A stretch of 64,000 nucleotides of DNA from Pedosphaera parvula Ellin514 (GCF_000172555.1 NZ_ABOX02000007.1:1-64000), one strand, 5' to 3'; numbered from the stretch's first letter, positions 27,516-37,238 are shown. Program-made: numbers and translations. Notes: generated by a model not told the origin, from the sequence alone.

Positions 27516-30485
27516 GTGTTCCGCGAAGCAAAAACCTGCCCGCTTCTTTCGTATGGCCAGACGAGCCGTTTCGTTGGTTTCCTCCTCATTTATCTTTTGG
27601 CACAGGCGACCAATGGGGCCACGGTAGTCTCACAATATGGTTCCCGGCTTTGGCGCATGGATGACGGGTTGCCGCATAGTTGCGTGCAAGCAGTGTTGCA
27701 AACCCGGGATGGTTACCTTTGGGTGGGAACCCAGTTTGGGTTGGCGCGCTTTGATGGGGTTCGTTTCGTTGGGTTCAATAAAAATAACGTGCCGGAAATG
27801 CTTAACGCCAACATCCTCGGCTTGCAGGAGGGCCAGGACGGCAGCCTCTGGATTGCAACCGGCCGCGGGGGCATGCTCCGTTTGAAAGACGGGAAGTTCA
27901 CCCGCTACGGGAAGGCCGACGGGCTGGCGAACGACAGCTGCCTCGGCCCGACACTCGAAACCCGCGATGGCTCGTTGTGGTTTGCGACGCTGGGTGGGTT
28001 GAGCCGCTACCGGGATGGTAAATTCGTCAACTTCGGCACGAACAGCGGCCTTGCGTCCGATGTGGTCCGAGGCATGGTTGAGGATCAAGAGGGCCAGCTG
28101 TGGCTTGCCACGCCCACGGGCGTCTATTGCTGGAAAGACGGAGTCGTGATCCGCCGTTTCTTGATGGCAGATGGGTTGCGGATAAACGATGCACGCGCCC
28201 TCTTCTGCGATCCTGACGGCACGATTTGGGTCGGCGCAGGCAACGGTTTGAGCCGCATTCAGAAAGGACAGGTCACCACCTTTGTGATGACTGACAGCCC
28301 GGCAAACAATATCATTACTCACATACAACGGGACCGGCGCGGCAACTTGTGGGTTGGCAGCTATGGTGGGCTTTCACAGTTTGTAGACCCGAAAATCATC
28401 GGCCAATTAGACGGGCAAGGCCAGGCGTTTGACCTGGTCAACGCGATTTTTGAAGATCGCGAGGGCAATTTGTGGATCGGTTCCCGGGATGGTTTGATCC
28501 GCCTCAACTCGCATCCTTTCACCAGCTACACCCAGCAAAACGGTCTCTCCTGCAACAATGTCACCTCCGTTCTCGAAGGCAAAGACGGGGTAATCTGGGC
28601 GGCGACGTGGGGCGGCGGGGTCAACCGGCTTAAGGACGGTGTTTTCACTGCGCTCACCTGCGACGGTTCATCCCTGGCACTGGGGCTGTGCGAGGATTCC
28701 GCCCAACGAGTCTGGGCAGGCTCCGATTGGGATGGCGGGCTCTTTAGATTTGATCAGCAATCGGTCCACCGTTACACGGACGCAGATGGATTGACCGGTG
28801 GCGCCGTACGCGTGGTTCACCAGGATCGCTCCGGCGCTTACTGGCTTGGCACTACCCGGGGACTCTACCGGATGGAGGGTCAGACCATCCGCCCCTTTGG
28901 CACCGAACATGGCATGCCGCAGGAAGTAATCCGGGCGATTTGCGAAGACGATCAAGGAGATCTTTGGATCGGAACCAACGACGGCCTCTGGCGCTTGCGC
29001 CAGGATACCTTAGTGCGATTCACCACTGCTGACGGGCTTTCCAATACCACCACTGGAGCGCTCTACGCGGATCATCATGGAAATTTGTGGATCGGGACCT
29101 CGGGCGGGGGCCTTGATCGGCTCCGCGATGGCCGGTTCACCGCCTATACCAGCCAGCGGGGATTGTTCAATGATAGCATTTACGAAATCGTGGAAGATGA
29201 GAATGGCTGGCTCTGGATGACTTGCATCCGGGGCATCTTCCGTGTCCATCGCAACGATCTCGATAGACTGGATAACGGGTCCATCAACGCCATCCACTGC
29301 ATTGCCTATGGCAATCCAGATGGTCTGGCCAGCGAAGTCTGTAGCATGGTGGCCAAGCCCTCAGCCTGGAAGAGCAAAGACGGCCGCCTCTGGTTCGCCA
29401 CCGTCAAGGGCCTTTCGGTCATCGATCCCAATTCACTCAAGGAGGAAAATCCTGTTCCGCCTCCCGTGACTCTGGAACGAATCCTCACCGACAAACAAGC
29501 CTTTCCACCTGCTGAAACCTTGTCAGTGGCGGCCCCTGTCCGGATTCCGCCGGGGCGGGGTGAACTCGAGTTCCAATATACCGCCCTGGCTTTTCGTACG
29601 CCAGAGCGGACCCGGTTCAAGTACCAGCTCGAAGGTGTGGATACCGATTGGGTTGAAGCCGGGGCACGGCGATCGGCCCACTACAGCAATGTTTATCCTG
29701 GAAAATACCGGTTTCGCGTGCTGGCCCGTAATAGCGAGAGCACGTGGAGCGAACCGGGCGGTTTCGTGGAGTTCGTGGTGCTCCCACATGTCTGGCAAAC
29801 CTGGTGGTTCAAACTGGCCATCGTCGCTACAGTCATGCTGGGGGCCTTGGGGATCCACCGGGTGCGTCTTGCGCGGTTTCGTCAATTAGAGAACCTTCGC
29901 TTGCGTCTCGCCGCTGATCTCCACGATGAGGTGGGAAGCAATCTAAGCACTATTTCGCTGTTGGCCCGCAAACTTCAAAAAGGGGGATCAGCCGGAACAG
30001 AAGCCGCCGATGATGTAGCCGCCATTAGTCGTATTTCGGGCCAAACCTCGAGCTCCATCCGCGAGATCGCCTGGTTCATTAATCCGGAAAACGATACCCT
30101 GCAGGATCTCATCTTGCGCATGAAGGAAACGGCCAATGCCATGCTCCCGGGTATTGAATGCCGGTTCCAGAGCGCGCAAGCACACCTGACCCGAACTTTG
30201 CCACCGCAATTTCGGCAGGACATCTTCCTGCTTTATAAGGAGATGCTCGCTAATATCGCGAAGCATTCCCGCGCCTCGCGCGTCGAGATTGAAATATCCC
30301 GACTGGACAGCCTCTGGCAACTCAGGGTGCGCGACAATGGTGTCGGCTTCGACACTCGCACGACCTACACCGGCAATGGCTTGAAGAATATCCGCTTGCG
30401 TGCCTTTCGGCTCAACGGCTCCTTGAACATCGAAAGCAAACCCGGCAACGGGACCATTGCAACCTTCACCGTCCCCATTCCCTGA
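27516..30485 (+). CDS. Two-component propeller sensor histidine kinase
   Basis: A membrane sensor of about 989 residues. After a hydrophobic N-terminal segment (FVGFLLIYLLAQATNGA) come about 14 Reg_prop repeats of the xGxLWxGTxxGLxRxxDG type (about 35-650), expected to form two seven-bladed propellers in the periplasm. A Y_Y_Y domain (about 670-745; FKYQLEGVDTDW, YSNVYPGKYRFRVLA) precedes a membrane helix (about 760-780). The cytoplasmic part has a HisKA_3 domain with the phospho-accepting His in LAADLHDEVGSNLS and an HATPase domain with DNGVGFD and GNGLKNI. Such sensors often control polysaccharide use. The start is uncertain: this GTG suits the signal segment, but the frame is open from a TTG at 27444. 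It lies just ahead of its regulator. Confidence 0.88.
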   Translation: MFREAKTCPLLSYGQTSRFVGFLLIYLLAQATNGATVVSQYGSRLWRMDDGLPHSCVQAVLQTRDGYLWVGTQFGLARFDGVRFVGFNKNNVPEMLNANILGLQEGQDGSLWIATGRGGMLRLKDGKFTRYGKADGLANDSCLGPTLETRDGSLWFATLGGLSRYRDGKFVNFGTNSGLASDVVRGMVEDQEGQLWLATPTGVYCWKDGVVIRRFLMADGLRINDARALFCDPDGTIWVGAGNGLSRIQKGQVTTFVMTDSPANNIITHIQRDRRGNLWVGSYGGLSQFVDPKIIGQLDGQGQAFDLVNAIFEDREGNLWIGSRDGLIRLNSHPFTSYTQQNGLSCNNVTSVLEGKDGVIWAATWGGGVNRLKDGVFTALTCDGSSLALGLCEDSAQRVWAGSDWDGGLFRFDQQSVHRYTDADGLTGGAVRVVHQDRSGAYWLGTTRGLYRMEGQTIRPFGTEHGMPQEVIRAICEDDQGDLWIGTNDGLWRLRQDTLVRFTTADGLSNTTTGALYADHHGNLWIGTSGGGLDRLRDGRFTAYTSQRGLFNDSIYEIVEDENGWLWMTCIRGIFRVHRNDLDRLDNGSINAIHCIAYGNPDGLASEVCSMVAKPSAWKSKDGRLWFATVKGLSVIDPNSLKEENPVPPPVTLERILTDKQAFPPAETLSVAAPVRIPPGRGELEFQYTALAFRTPERTRFKYQLEGVDTDWVEAGARRSAHYSNVYPGKYRFRVLARNSESTWSEPGGFVEFVVLPHVWQTWWFKLAIVATVMLGALGIHRVRLARFRQLENLRLRLAADLHDEVGSNLSTISLLARKLQKGGSAGTEAADDVAAISRISGQTSSSIREIAWFINPENDTLQDLILRMKETANAMLPGIECRFQSAQAHLTRTLPPQFRQDIFLLYKEMLANIAKHSRASRVEIEISRLDSLWQLRVRDNGVGFDTRTTYTGNGLKNIRLRAFRLNGSLNIESKPGNGTIATFTVPIP

Positions 30486-30486
30486 A

Positions 30487-31164
30487 ATGAATACCACTAC
30501 GGTCACAACGAAAACGACGGTCTGGCTGATCGAAGACAACGCTGACTACCGCCGGATGGTCGCCTGGCAGATCAACCAGATTTCCGGCTTGTACTGTGTA
30601 CACACATATTCCACTTGCGAACAGGCCTTGGCCGCCATCCGCACCGAACCCCTGCCCCAGGTGGTGCTGTGTGATGTGGGCTTGCCTGGCATGGATGGGA
30701 TCACCGGCATGAGCGCCATCAAGGCTCTTTCACCCAGCACACATGTCATCATGTTGACGGTGCACGACGACCCTCACAAGGTATATGGCGCAATCTGTGC
30801 GGGTGCATCCGGTTATCTTCTTAAGGATGCCTCAGAGGAAGCGATCACCGCTGCTATCCATGAAGTCCTCAACGGCGGGGCACCGATGAACGGTCGGATT
30901 GCCCGCCTGGTATTGGGGGCTTTCGCTCAGCAGAACAGTACGCCTCATAATGACTATGGTCTCTCCGCGCGCGAAAAAGACATCCTCCAATATATGGTCA
31001 AAGGATTGATAAAAAAAGAAATTGCCGAGGAGATGGGGCTGAGTTATCACACGGTCAATAATTACCTGCGCCGAATTTACGACAAGCTCCACGTCCATAC
31101 TCGAGGAGGAGCCGTCGCCAAGACCGTCGAAGAAAAATTGCTCAAAGGCAGGGAGCCGGCATGA
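30487..31164 (+). CDS. NarL/LuxR-type response regulator
   Basis: A 225-residue DNA-binding regulator. The receiver domain (about 8-125) has the phospho-accepting Asp in VVLCDVGLPGMDG, Thr in IMLTVHDD and Lys in GYLLKDAS. The C-terminal LuxR-type helix-turn-helix (about 150-215) reads LSAREKDILQYMVKG and LSYHTVNNYLRRIYDKL. Its ATG lies one base past the TGA of the kinase gene, so the two are translated together, and the kinase's HisKA_3 type is the usual partner of NarL-type regulators. An in-frame start 30 bases upstream, within the kinase, is less likely. The divergent GH20-NHL pair is an obvious candidate target. Confidence 0.93.
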   Translation: MNTTTVTTKTTVWLIEDNADYRRMVAWQINQISGLYCVHTYSTCEQALAAIRTEPLPQVVLCDVGLPGMDGITGMSAIKALSPSTHVIMLTVHDDPHKVYGAICAGASGYLLKDASEEAITAAIHEVLNGGAPMNGRIARLVLGAFAQQNSTPHNDYGLSAREKDILQYMVKGLIKKEIAEEMGLSYHTVNNYLRRIYDKLHVHTRGGAVAKTVEEKLLKGREPA

Positions 31165-31334
31165 AAGCCATCGGTAGTTAATCTCCTTTTCATATTTGCT
31201 GCGGCCCTAAACCCTCCAAAAGCTAACTCATAACCTGCTTTGCCCGATTGGAAATTGGCCATTACCGTCGGATTCAGCGCCTCGCAGGCGATTGTACGAA
31301 TAGTTGGGGTAACCTCCCTCTTCACCTGCATTGG

Positions 31335-32531
31335 TTAATGATCAACACCCAGCAGAACATTGTTGGCCGCCTTGCTTTGTTTTCCAACCGTTGCTTTCTT
31401 CTCAAGAATCTGGGTACGATCACGAATGAGCATATCAATGTTCTGTGAATCGACCACATAAACCCACCGCGCCAGCAAAAGTTCCTTCGCGAGCTTGTTT
31501 TGAAGCCTGTTTGTTTTCTCCCGAAATTCTTCGTCCAATGTTTTCTTTTCCTCAGCCGTTTCATTCCTGCCAACTGTGCGTTCCGCAGAAATATCCGCCG
31601 CAACGTTTACGGTCATGTGATAATTTCCATTTGGATTTCGATCACCTATTTTGAGCGTGTAGGAGAAGTTGTCGAACGTTTGGATTGTCAGCACGACTGG
31701 ATTTTTCAAACTTATTTGTGAGGCGACCGTATTGGGAATGACATCCGTGAAGCGGAGAAAACCAATCATTTCGACGGTTTGCGAGATTGTGTTCGCATCC
31801 AATACCTCTTCAGAACCGGATTTGTTATCGGCAAGGGTCCACGGACCTGACTGGGTTTCGCGCGAGACGCTCCAGGAATTGGCCATGTTTTGAGATACCG
31901 AGGAAATAAAACGAATACGTTCTATTTTAAAGAAATCCCTGCTTAGCCACGATTCGGGATCTGGCGTGGCACTGGAAAGTTCATTTGAGATCAGCAGAAC
32001 GGTCTCGGAATCCTTGGGCAAAAGGATATAACAGCCATCGAACAAGCCATGCAGCCCAAAAGGCACTCCTTTTTCTTCAGGGCGCAAGTGCCTTTTGCCC
32101 ACGAGCAGGGCTTCAATGAGCTTCCCCTGTCTGTCTTTAAATTCAAGCAGTGTGCCGCTGCCAGCTCCTTTGCCAGGTTCGTCCAACTCCACTTGAGGAA
32201 GCTCCGAATGTACAAACGTCTCGGCCTGCACCACCTTGATATCTCTTATTTTAATCAGCAAATCTTTAATTTGCTGGTAATTCGCCACGTAATCATTGCG
32301 CTCCCGTACGCACCAGATTCCGTTTGTATTAACCACATTAAAATCGGAGCCACCCTTGCCTTTGACGTGAATGACGGCGACATCATTTATTTTGAAATCC
32401 TTCAGCACTTTGTCACCCATCCTGGCCTCTCGAACGGTCCAGGATTCCCTCTTTTGATTCAGTAAGATCAGGCCAGCGCTGCCAATGATGGCCAACGCAA
32501 TCAGGACAAATATGAATTGCTTGCGATTCAT
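31335..32531 (-). CDS. DUF4340 protein of the GldFG-type ABC operon
   Basis: A protein of 398 residues with one N-terminal membrane helix (FIFVLIALAIIGSAGLILL) and a large beta-rich extracytoplasmic part. The pattern (VLKDFKINDVAVIHVKGKGG, NGIWCVRERNDYVANYQQIKDLL, then SWLSRDFFKIERIRFISS and YTLKIGDRNPNGNYHMTV) is that of DUF4340, a family found next to GldG/ABC-auxiliary genes. Its biochemical role is unknown. Its ATG overlaps the stop codon of the fused GldFG gene (ATGA), and it is the last gene of the four-gene set. Confidence 0.85.
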   Translation of the reverse strand: MNRKQFIFVLIALAIIGSAGLILLNQKRESWTVREARMGDKVLKDFKINDVAVIHVKGKGGSDFNVVNTNGIWCVRERNDYVANYQQIKDLLIKIRDIKVVQAETFVHSELPQVELDEPGKGAGSGTLLEFKDRQGKLIEALLVGKRHLRPEEKGVPFGLHGLFDGCYILLPKDSETVLLISNELSSATPDPESWLSRDFFKIERIRFISSVSQNMANSWSVSRETQSGPWTLADNKSGSEEVLDANTISQTVEMIGFLRFTDVIPNTVASQISLKNPVVLTIQTFDNFSYTLKIGDRNPNGNYHMTVNVAADISAERTVGRNETAEEKKTLDEEFREKTNRLQNKLAKELLLARWVYVVDSQNIDMLIRDRTQILEKKATVGKQSKAANNVLLGVDH

Positions 32532-35176
32532 TTAACACCTCTTCGTTTGGGTTTGATGAGGGCCAGGCCAAGCCCTGAAATCGCCACCACAATTGGCATT
32601 GTCCCGATATTCATGACTTTGGTCCAAAACTCCAAAGCTTCCGTGTCCTTGCTCAATTTCTTACGCACCAGCTTCAAATCCTTGCTCACTTCCACCAGGG
32701 ATTGCTGATATTTCTCCAACTCCTGCTCCTGTGCAGGTGATAGAATGATGCTTTGGTCCTGACTCCCTTCCTTGTGATTTCGCAGATCTTTGATCCTCTG
32801 CTCGGTTTCTCTCTGCTTGGTTTCCAGGATTTGAACCTTTTCCTCCCATTGTTTACCGGCCTTGGCTTGCATATCTTTGACCCGCGTAAAGGGACGGCTC
32901 ATGCTGGCGCGGCTCCGTGAACTGATTAAATCATCGTCGCCTGCAAATTGTTCCACCAGACTTTGGATAAAGTTAAGGTTGCCATTCATGGACTGCACAG
33001 TGCGGTGTCCCATCGCATTCTGAACTCTCACGCACACCTTATCGTTCAACATGTCAGTATCCGCCACCAGAATTACATCACCCCTGCCTTTCGACTCTTT
33101 CAACTGGCTGACGTTTGGAGACTTTTCCTTTTCGTCATTGCTTTTGGGTTTCCCATCCGGAAAAGCAGTTTTGAATTTTCCCGTCAACTGAATGGCAAGC
33201 GGGTATTGCACATTCGAAGGTTTGAAATTCCTCAGGATTTGCTCACTGGCAGCAGTTGAGATCATGCTGTCTACCAACTCTGAATTGGGAGAGCATTTGA
33301 CCAGGACAGTTTCCTTGAGTCCCTCCGCAGGTTTGCCCATAAACGCACCGGCAAATGGCAAAACGAGATTATCAATCTGACTGGTGGCAACGTCATTTTC
33401 ATTAATTCCCGACCGTGTGACCAACAGCAGTGTTGGCATGGTATCACCACTTTGCAAATTGCGGCTGGCGAACGATGTGTCGGCTGCCACCCTGTTGACA
33501 TCCATTTCGAGGCCCCATGCCTTGAGCAGTTTATCCAGTGAAGACTGGGCTGCATTGTCACCTGCCATGGTAAAGTTTTGATTTCGATCATGCTTTTGAT
33601 CGAAGTAGGCATGGGGATCCAGGAATGCGAGTAACTTCCCACCACGCAGCACAAACTGATCAATGGCATATTGTGCCGTGTCGGAAATATCCACTGGATG
33701 CGCCACTAAAAGAACGTTGATGTCATCATCGATATTCGAGGCAGTTAGAGGGACATCCTTGATGGTAAAGTCTTTTTTTAATTCCGTGACAAAGGCCCAT
33801 TCCTCCGCGCGAGCTTCTCCCGGGTGCATCAGCATGCTGGGTTGCTCGCCATATACTGGCAGCCCTGTCATTATACCAATCACCGGCCGTTTACGATTCG
33901 CCACCCGGCCGATGGCGCGGGAAATGTCGTATTCCAGCAATCGTTCCCGCTCTGGCGGCAACCATGGCAGCGCGAATTTCTCATCGAACATGCTGGCCAC
34001 CATGCCCAGGTAAATCTTGGCACTGCCAAACGGACCCGTCGCACGGCCTTCGACACCGTTAAGTCGCGCCGAATCTTCAGCATCTGAATCCGGCTTGGGA
34101 TCAAACTTTTGAATAACCAATTTATCCTTGGCCTGCTGTTTATACTCGCCCAACAGATCCTCGATATGTCGAGCATAAGTCCTTAGGGCCGGTGGCATGG
34201 CGTTATCGGCCTGCGTGCAATAAAAGCGGAGGGTAACGTGCGAGTTGAGCTTGCCGATAATGTTCTTCGTGCCCGATGAAAGCGTGTGAGCTTTATCCGC
34301 CGTGACATCAACACGAACTTTGACCGCGCTGGTAATTATGTAAGCCGCAACCATGACCACAAACATGGCCGCAACACCGGCAGTGGAGTAGAGTGCAGCT
34401 TCGAAGCCTTTTTGCTTCCGAATTTTGTCCATGGAAACTGCCCGGTGACTGCGAATGATTACCCCGTTGGTGAACAGCGCGAAACCGATGATCAGCAAAA
34501 AGAAAATCACGTTTCGCGAGTCCAACATTCCCGTTGTGAATGGTTGAAAATGAGTCATTACACTCAAAGAGGAAACGAGATCCACCAACCACGGCTTATC
34601 CATCCGGGTGAGCAAATTTGTCACCGGCGGAAATCCACACAATACAAGAAACAGGCAAATGACGACCGAAACGATAAAGCTCACAACCTGGTTACGTGTC
34701 ATGGCCGAGGTCATGCAACTTATTGCCAGATAAGTTCCAGCCATTAGGAAGCTGCCGACGTACGCAGCAATAATCACCCCATTATCGGGTGATCCGAGGT
34801 AATTAACGGTAATGATGACCGGAAAGGTCAGTGCCAATGCAAGCCCCAGAAAAATCCAGGATGCCAGAAATTTCCCGAGGATGGCCTGCCAGATGGTAAC
34901 TGGCTTCGTTAGCAGGAGCTCGATCGTACCGACACGCCGCTCCTCTGCCCAAAGCCTCATTCCCACGCAGGGAACAAGGAATAGGTAAAGCCACGGGTGC
35001 CACGTAAAAAAGGAATCCAGATTGGCCTGGCCGCTCTCGAAAAACCTGCCGACCGTGAAGGTGAAAAAACCCGTCAATAGCAAAAAGATGACAATGAAGA
35101 CATAGGCGACGGGTGAAGAAAAATATCCGCCCAGTTCGCGTTTTGTTATGGCTCTGATGTTCGCGACGGAGTTCAT
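32528..35176 (-). CDS. Fused ABC-2 permease (GldF-like) and GldG-like auxiliary protein
   Basis: A membrane protein of 882 residues that joins two components usually separate in Bacteroidetes. Residues 1-250 form an ABC-2 type permease with six hydrophobic segments (for example YVFIVIFLLLTGFFTF and VVSFIVSVVICLFLVLCGF). A further helix near 265-290 (GVAAMFVVMVAAYIITSAV) leads into the ABC-auxiliary (GldG/DUF7088-like) domain (about 295-800; KRPVIGIMTGLPVYGEQ, FVLRGGKLLAFLDPHAYFD). A charged coiled coil and a last membrane helix (about 850-875) follow. The substrate is unknown; gliding need not follow, since homologues occur in non-gliders. It overlaps both neighbours by ATGA. Confidence 0.88.
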   Translation of the reverse strand: MNSVANIRAITKRELGGYFSSPVAYVFIVIFLLLTGFFTFTVGRFFESGQANLDSFFTWHPWLYLFLVPCVGMRLWAEERRVGTIELLLTKPVTIWQAILGKFLASWIFLGLALALTFPVIITVNYLGSPDNGVIIAAYVGSFLMAGTYLAISCMTSAMTRNQVVSFIVSVVICLFLVLCGFPPVTNLLTRMDKPWLVDLVSSLSVMTHFQPFTTGMLDSRNVIFFLLIIGFALFTNGVIIRSHRAVSMDKIRKQKGFEAALYSTAGVAAMFVVMVAAYIITSAVKVRVDVTADKAHTLSSGTKNIIGKLNSHVTLRFYCTQADNAMPPALRTYARHIEDLLGEYKQQAKDKLVIQKFDPKPDSDAEDSARLNGVEGRATGPFGSAKIYLGMVASMFDEKFALPWLPPERERLLEYDISRAIGRVANRKRPVIGIMTGLPVYGEQPSMLMHPGEARAEEWAFVTELKKDFTIKDVPLTASNIDDDINVLLVAHPVDISDTAQYAIDQFVLRGGKLLAFLDPHAYFDQKHDRNQNFTMAGDNAAQSSLDKLLKAWGLEMDVNRVAADTSFASRNLQSGDTMPTLLLVTRSGINENDVATSQIDNLVLPFAGAFMGKPAEGLKETVLVKCSPNSELVDSMISTAASEQILRNFKPSNVQYPLAIQLTGKFKTAFPDGKPKSNDEKEKSPNVSQLKESKGRGDVILVADTDMLNDKVCVRVQNAMGHRTVQSMNGNLNFIQSLVEQFAGDDDLISSRSRASMSRPFTRVKDMQAKAGKQWEEKVQILETKQRETEQRIKDLRNHKEGSQDQSIILSPAQEQELEKYQQSLVEVSKDLKLVRKKLSKDTEALEFWTKVMNIGTMPIVVAISGLGLALIKPKRRGVK

Positions 35177-36132
35177 TTGGCTTTTTCTTTCGCGGTGTCA
35201 GGCATTGTAATGTTGCGGAAAACTTCATCCAACCGGCCTTCTTCGGTGTGCAATTCCTCAACCTGCCAGCCATTGGCCGCGGTTAGCACGTTGCGGACGA
35301 GTTCGCCATTTCGGTTTTCCGAGCTGGGATAGACACGCGCCCAGACTTCGCCGTTTTCCTCTTTGACGATAACCGCCTTGCGAGCGTTGGGAATGCTGGA
35401 AAGCCGCTCCGTCAATTGCGCGCCCGAAACACCGCGGACGGCCAGCAGAACCGCCCCGCCAAACTCGGATTTTCGTTTCAATTCCTGTGGCGTGCCGTTG
35501 GCCACGATCTGCCCCCGGTCAATTATGATCGCGCGCGAACAAACAGCTTCCACTTCCTCCAGGATATGAGTGGAAAAAATAATCGCCTTTCGCTCACCCA
35601 TCCGCCGGATCAAACCGCGGATTTCGTGCTTCTGGTTCGGATCCAACCCATCGGTCGGTTCATCCAACACCAATACGTCGGGATCATGGATGATCGCCTG
35701 GGCAAAACAAGTGCGATGGCGATATCCTTTGGAAAGCGTGTCAACACTTTGATATAGCACCGATTCAAGAAAGCACATTTCAACGACACGATTAACCGCC
35801 TTTTTTCGATCATCCCCCCGCAATCCGCTCAGCTCTGCGCAGAAGCCCAGAAAACTTCGGACCGTCATATCCACATAGACCGGGGCGCTTTCAGGAAGAT
35901 AGCCGATCAGCCGTTTGACTGGAATCGGATCTGTCGTCACGTCATAGCCACCAACGCTGACCTTGCCACCGGAGGGCGCGATGAAACCTGTGATCATGCG
36001 CATGGTGGTCGACTTGCCAGCACCGTTAGGTCCCAGAAAACCCAACACCTCTCCCCGCTCAACACTGAAAGAAACGTCGTTTACGGCGAGTTTTAGGCCG
36101 AACGCTTTAGTGAGGTTTTCGGCTTTTATCAT
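35173..36132 (-). CDS. ABC transporter ATP-binding protein (GldA-like)
   Basis: The 319-residue ATPase partner of the fused permease. It has Walker A GPNGAGKST near residue 35, a signature region with LSKGYRHRT in place of LSGGQ, as in GldA and related ABC-2 ATPases, Walker B VLVLDEPTDGLDPNQ and the switch His in IFSTHILEEVE. The last 90 residues form a C-terminal extension typical of this subfamily. Its start overlaps the stop codon of the FKBP gene, and its stop codon overlaps the permease start, so stoichiometric translation is likely. Confidence 0.93.
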   Translation of the reverse strand: MIKAENLTKAFGLKLAVNDVSFSVERGEVLGFLGPNGAGKSTTMRMITGFIAPSGGKVSVGGYDVTTDPIPVKRLIGYLPESAPVYVDMTVRSFLGFCAELSGLRGDDRKKAVNRVVEMCFLESVLYQSVDTLSKGYRHRTCFAQAIIHDPDVLVLDEPTDGLDPNQKHEIRGLIRRMGERKAIIFSTHILEEVEAVCSRAIIIDRGQIVANGTPQELKRKSEFGGAVLLAVRGVSGAQLTERLSSIPNARKAVIVKEENGEVWARVYPSSENRNGELVRNVLTAANGWQVEELHTEEGRLDEVFRNITMPDTAKEKAK

Positions 36133-37103
36133 TTGGCAGGATTAGAGGATGAATTTTGCCCTTCCAGCCCCTCCAGTCCGTGCCCCACGGTTCCAGTACC
36201 GATCCGGGGATCGCCCGGCTGCGCAATGGCAACCAGTTCCAGTTCGTAAATAAGGGTCGAGTCCGGGCCAATACTTAACGCCGCCTCTCCTTCGTTGCCA
36301 TAGCCAAGGTTGGCAGGCACAAAAACTTCCCACTTCGATCCTACTTTCATCCTTTGCAAAGCCTCCTGCACCCCCTGAATTCCACCGTTACTTCGGGTCG
36401 GAAAATGCTCTTTACTGTCAAAGATCATGCCGTCAATTAACTTTCCTCGAAGTTTAACGAGCAAGAGGTCGTTAGTTGTCGGAATTTTACCGTTACCCGT
36501 TTGAATAATCCGGTACTGCAAGCCATCTGGCAGCACCTTGATCCCTGGAGCTTTGGCGTTTTTGGCGAGAAATGCTTCGCCAGCCTCTCTGTTCTTTTTT
36601 GACTGTTTAGCTGCTGTGTAGGCTTCTGCCTTCATGAAAAGCGACTCGATTTCGGATTCCTGGATTTTAGTCGGCTTTCCGGTCATTACATCCTTGAGGC
36701 CTTGGGCAAGGGCGTCAACGTCTATATCTGCGCCAACGCGTTTGAGTTGTTCACCCTTTCTCACCCCCAACGCATAGCTGATTTTCTCCCGGCCTTTTAC
36801 AGTCTGCGTGGCAACGGCCAATCCATTTGCCCGCGCCTGATTGAGAGCGTCAGTAATCTCAGAGTCTTTAAATTGGCTGGGCTTTCCCAGTAATATATCC
36901 TTGAGGGCTCGGGCAGCCACATCGGTATCCACATCCGCGCCAGCGGGCTTGAGCTCCAAGCCCATTTGCATCCCCAGAGCATAACTGACTTTTTCCTTGT
37001 CTGGCGGCGCAATCGGCGTTGTGGCGGGAGCAAGCTCCTCAGCCATGGTTGAAAATGCCATGAATGCGACTAGGATTATCGCTTTTGATAACTTCAACTT
37101 CAT
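36129..37103 (-). CDS. FKBP-type peptidyl-prolyl isomerase, FkpA/Mip-like with duplicated N-terminal domain
   Basis: A protein of 324 residues that catalyses cis-trans isomerisation at proline bonds of envelope proteins. A signal peptide (IILVAFMAFSTMA) is followed by two copies of the FKBP_N motif: KVSYALGMQMGLELK at about 40 and KISYALGVRKGEQLK at about 108. FkpA and Mip have one. The FKBP_C catalytic domain (about 200-300) has VKLRGKLIDGMIFDS, GVQEALQRMKVGSKWEVFVP and a YELELVAI end. It is the first gene of the four-gene ABC set and overlaps the ATPase gene by four bases, suggesting that it folds or assembles the periplasmic parts of that complex. Confidence 0.9.
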   Translation of the reverse strand: MKLKLSKAIILVAFMAFSTMAEELAPATTPIAPPDKEKVSYALGMQMGLELKPAGADVDTDVAARALKDILLGKPSQFKDSEITDALNQARANGLAVATQTVKGREKISYALGVRKGEQLKRVGADIDVDALAQGLKDVMTGKPTKIQESEIESLFMKAEAYTAAKQSKKNREAGEAFLAKNAKAPGIKVLPDGLQYRIIQTGNGKIPTTNDLLLVKLRGKLIDGMIFDSKEHFPTRSNGGIQGVQEALQRMKVGSKWEVFVPANLGYGNEGEAALSIGPDSTLIYELELVAIAQPGDPRIGTGTVGHGLEGLEGQNSSSNPAK

Positions 37104-37206
37104 AGTGGTCGTGTTGGTATTATTTCAGTATCCCCATCAAAGGGTCAATTATCATTTTCTCGTGCCCCTTCTCCTTTTACAGGAGAACTGACCGCTTGTT
37201 GCAAAG

Positions 37207-37238
37207 ATCCGCGCAACTCTTAGCAAAGTTGCGCGGAT
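37207..37238 (-). terminator. Hairpin after GH25 copy A
   Basis: ATCCGCGCAAC and GTTGCGCGGAT form a perfect 11-bp stem with a 10-base loop, about 55 bases past the stop codon of GH25 copy A. The same hairpin occurs after each of the three GH25 genes (39635-39666 and 42123-42154). The following bases are not T-rich, so it may end transcription or protect the mRNA 3' end. Confidence 0.65.
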
